A program made the translations under genes and the position numbers. Shown in pieces: positions 30,951 through 32,860 of a stretch of 32,860 nt of DNA (its first letter is position 1; the number at the start of each line of letters is the position of its first letter). Source of the DNA: Saccoglossus kowalevskii. Its lineage: Eukaryota; Hemichordata; Enteropneusta; Harrimaniidae. The notes under the pieces are model-generated. The model saw only the letters and a program-made list of their open reading frames with translations. It made no database searches and was not told the DNA's origin. The DNA is taken from the NCBI RefSeq assembly GCF_000003605.2, contig NW_003155743.1, forward strand, positions 480,094 through 512,953, given 5' to 3'.

Positions 30951-30956
30951 AATAAA
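30951..30956 (+). terminator. Candidate distal polyadenylation signal
   Basis: AATAAA at the end of a run of AAT units, followed by a GU-containing stretch (GGGGTGTTTG). It would give a 3' UTR of about 2.7 kb. Other AATAAA hexamers further on, at 32112, 32777 and 32782, are alternatives. Confidence 0.35.
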
Positions 30957-32860
30957 GCTAGGGGTGTTTGAAAGTAGCCTCTTTCTCGGCAATTTATTTG
31001 TTCAAAAGTTTTTTATGCTGCAAGCACATGATATGTACATTTTTTCTTGCATTCATTTTATCATAACCTGATATTACACAAGTTTGAACATTTTTGCTGG
31101 GAGAGTGGAATTTCTTGCTTTGAAAGATATATGCCGTCAATAATTGATTGAAAAGCAATAGCTGATAGTATAAAAACTTTTTTTACACCTTTTTTACAAA
31201 TGGGGCTGTCAGTTTTTCGTTGTATCTTTGTTTTGTCCATAAGCTATATACCCTGTACATCCAAATATCGGTAGCATAGTAAAGGTCGTACTTTTGATAG
31301 TGATAATACTTGTATCCCTTGCCACATTTTAGTTCCAATTTCCAGTAGCATTGTATATACGTGTGGCTTGTCTTTGGTAGTTGGAACTATCTGCTGGTAC
31401 ATTAGGCAGATTCAGGCAAATATATACTAATTAATATGTAAATTAAAGAAAACACGTCTTTTATTGTTTTTTTTGGCATGTCAATTTGAGGATGACTATA
31501 TCCTCCCTTCAAATGTTTTTCTATGAGATCCCGTACTATTATGGATTAAAATGCAAGAATTTGGTGACTGGTCTAAAGTCGACAAATTAATTTGGTTAAT
31601 TTGAACTACATGTACATTTGCCTGGAACTGCACCTTTGATCGCCTTTTAGTACAAGTATGTGAGAAACCTGATTTCAAGAGATTGAGCGAAGTGGCAGGG
31701 CAGGAAGTGCTTTATAAAATGTACTGTCATAAAATGCTTGTACTATGCAAAGCTAATTATTTTTGTTTATAAGCACTTCAAATAGTAATTACAGTACCTT
31801 GTTGAAAATTCTACAAAATCAAACCTGCAAGATTTGTGGAATGTAATAGAATATTAAGCTTTAGATAGTATTTTTTTTTTAAAGCCAACCTTCAACTAGT
31901 GCAAGTGGTTCCAGGTTCTCTATTAGGATATATTATATATATTGTAATTTTTTTTAAAATAATATTTCTGGGGAATTTTACAGGTGTGTGTGTGTTTTCT
32001 CAGGCTGACGTTTCTATTTACTGTGGTACTATACCTGGATCATTGGAGTTCATATCAGGATCCAGATTTATGTCATTTTTTTTTTCACTTTTGAAATTAA
32101 TTTTGATAATGAATAAACTCCAACCATATAATATAATGAACGAGTGTCTTTAGTTTTTTTTCGGTTTGTGTACTTTATGCTGAACATGGCACAATTGTAA
32201 TGTTTTACGGTAGTAATTCATGAAGTTTGAAGTAAGCAAGTTTTCACAGGAATGATGCTGCAGTGGGTCAGTTTGATTTAGGGTAGTGTTAAAGGTAAAA
32301 TTCAACATTGCAACAACAATTTGCTAACATGCAACCCTTTGTGATAGATGCGCAATACATGTATATATAATCAAAGAAAATACATCTGAAGTCAATGCTT
32401 GGATGGTTGCCATCTATGCATTGTATGTAATAGATTACCCTGCTTATTCATTTTTGATACACACTACCGGTAGCTGTAAGGATTCAAACACTGATGGTAT
32501 TGAGAATGTGATGGCGCCCTCAGTGGTGAATATTGAATTACATGGTCAATGCAGTTGGTGCCAATTCAACCATGTTTGATGACCATGGTAGTTTGTGCCA
32601 TTTAACTACCATCATTGACCATGGTAGTTTATGGTCACTTTTGCCTGGGTATAATGTTCATAATTTTGTTGAAATCAATTGAGGGGAGAAAGGCAGCAAA
32701 GGAGAGTTTTTCCACAATATTTTGCTGAACATTTTATTTTCATGGTTTGTATGTCAACTCAAATTGAGTATTTCACAATAAAATAAAATGTACATCCTAC
32801 AGCTGTACACTACTTCAAAATAACAAGAAATATACATCCCTAACTTTTCACAGCTAATAC
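30957..32860. other. Distal 3' UTR or downstream intergenic DNA
   Basis: No gene recognised. AATAAA occurs at 32112-32117 and overlapping at 32777-32787, and TGTATATA at 31352-31359 and 32360-32367, so a very long 3' UTR is possible. Contains T runs, a short TG tract (about 31984) and the repeat cluster at 32581-32630. Confidence 0.5.
32581..32630. repeat. Direct and inverted repeat cluster around ACCATGGTAGTT
   Basis: GACCATGGTAGTTT occurs at 32581-32594 and again at 32617-32630, and the inverted copy AACTACCAT lies between them (32604-32612). The first copy and the inverted copy can form a 9-bp stem. GGCGCCCTC just upstream (about 32513) is a word common in invertebrate dispersed repeats. 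Probably a fragment of a dispersed repeat; otherwise unassigned. Confidence 0.5.

Larger units (their letters stand above)
28233..30956 (+). other. 3' untranslated region
   Basis: AT-rich, non-coding DNA following the TAG. It holds AATAAA signals at 28612, 28689, 29375 and 30951 and Pumilio-type TGTANATA motifs at 28336, 29435 and 30029. T runs lie near 28868 and 29443. No second gene is visible. The true end of the transcript cannot be fixed from sequence; a short form ending near 28.71 kb and a long form ending near 30.98 kb are both plausible. Confidence 0.55.

Noticed and set aside
32513-32521. GGCGCCCTC as proof of a specific SINE family
   Set aside because: The word is suggestive but short, and no full SINE with a tRNA-like head could be traced around it.
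1-32860. CRISPR arrays, bacterial operons, tRNA or rRNA genes
   Set aside because: No regularly spaced repeats, no ribosome-binding-site-led gene strings and no cloverleaf or rRNA core sequence noticed. The gene structure is clearly eukaryotic.

Overview
The window is AT-rich metazoan DNA carrying one protein gene on the + strand. It has introns with canonical GT/AG ends, long polypyrimidine tracts, microsatellites, a MITE-like repeat and a long 3' untranslated region. The gene encodes a 20-finger C2H2 zinc-finger protein that I identify as an invertebrate orthologue of RREB1 (RAS-responsive element-binding protein 1; Hindsight/pebbled in flies). The tandem finger pairs, the SSASSLDRHMLVHSGERPF finger near the start of the array, and the non-finger block containing FQDLGF and WCEK all fit that family. 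The species cannot be read with certainty. The TIR start ACTGTGGAAT and the TACCGGTA and ACATGTACAT words are the kind often seen in molluscs, other spiralians and some invertebrate deuterostomes, so a marine invertebrate is my best guess.

Layout. Positions 1 to about 4440 are upstream, non-coding DNA with no recognisable gene; they hold two CACGTG E-boxes near 3.4 kb. A compact promoter lies at about 4440-4560, with X-box-like, GC-box, TATA-like, NRF1-like and YY1-like sites. It leads into a tiny 40-nt first coding exon (4607-4646). Intron 1 is about 17 kb (4647-21688). I see no exon in it, but it carries repeated RFX X-box palindromes, POU octamers and one MITE-like element. Exon 2 (21689-22320) encodes an acidic, Ser-rich linker and a nuclear localisation signal. 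Intron 2 is about 1 kb. Exon 3 (23364-28232) is one 4.9-kb exon encoding all 20 zinc fingers. Reading phases agree at both junctions, giving a predicted 1,846-residue protein. The remainder (28233-32860) is 3' UTR and flank with several AATAAA signals and Pumilio-type motifs.

How it works together. The predicted protein begins MSRRKQANPNR, the NuRD-recruiting motif of FOG, SALL and BCL11 proteins. It also carries a CtBP-type PMDLS motif and five consensus SUMO sites. Together these suggest a DNA-binding repressor platform. The X-box and octamer series in intron 1 suggests the locus itself is under RFX and POU control. Those regulatory readings are inference from motifs.
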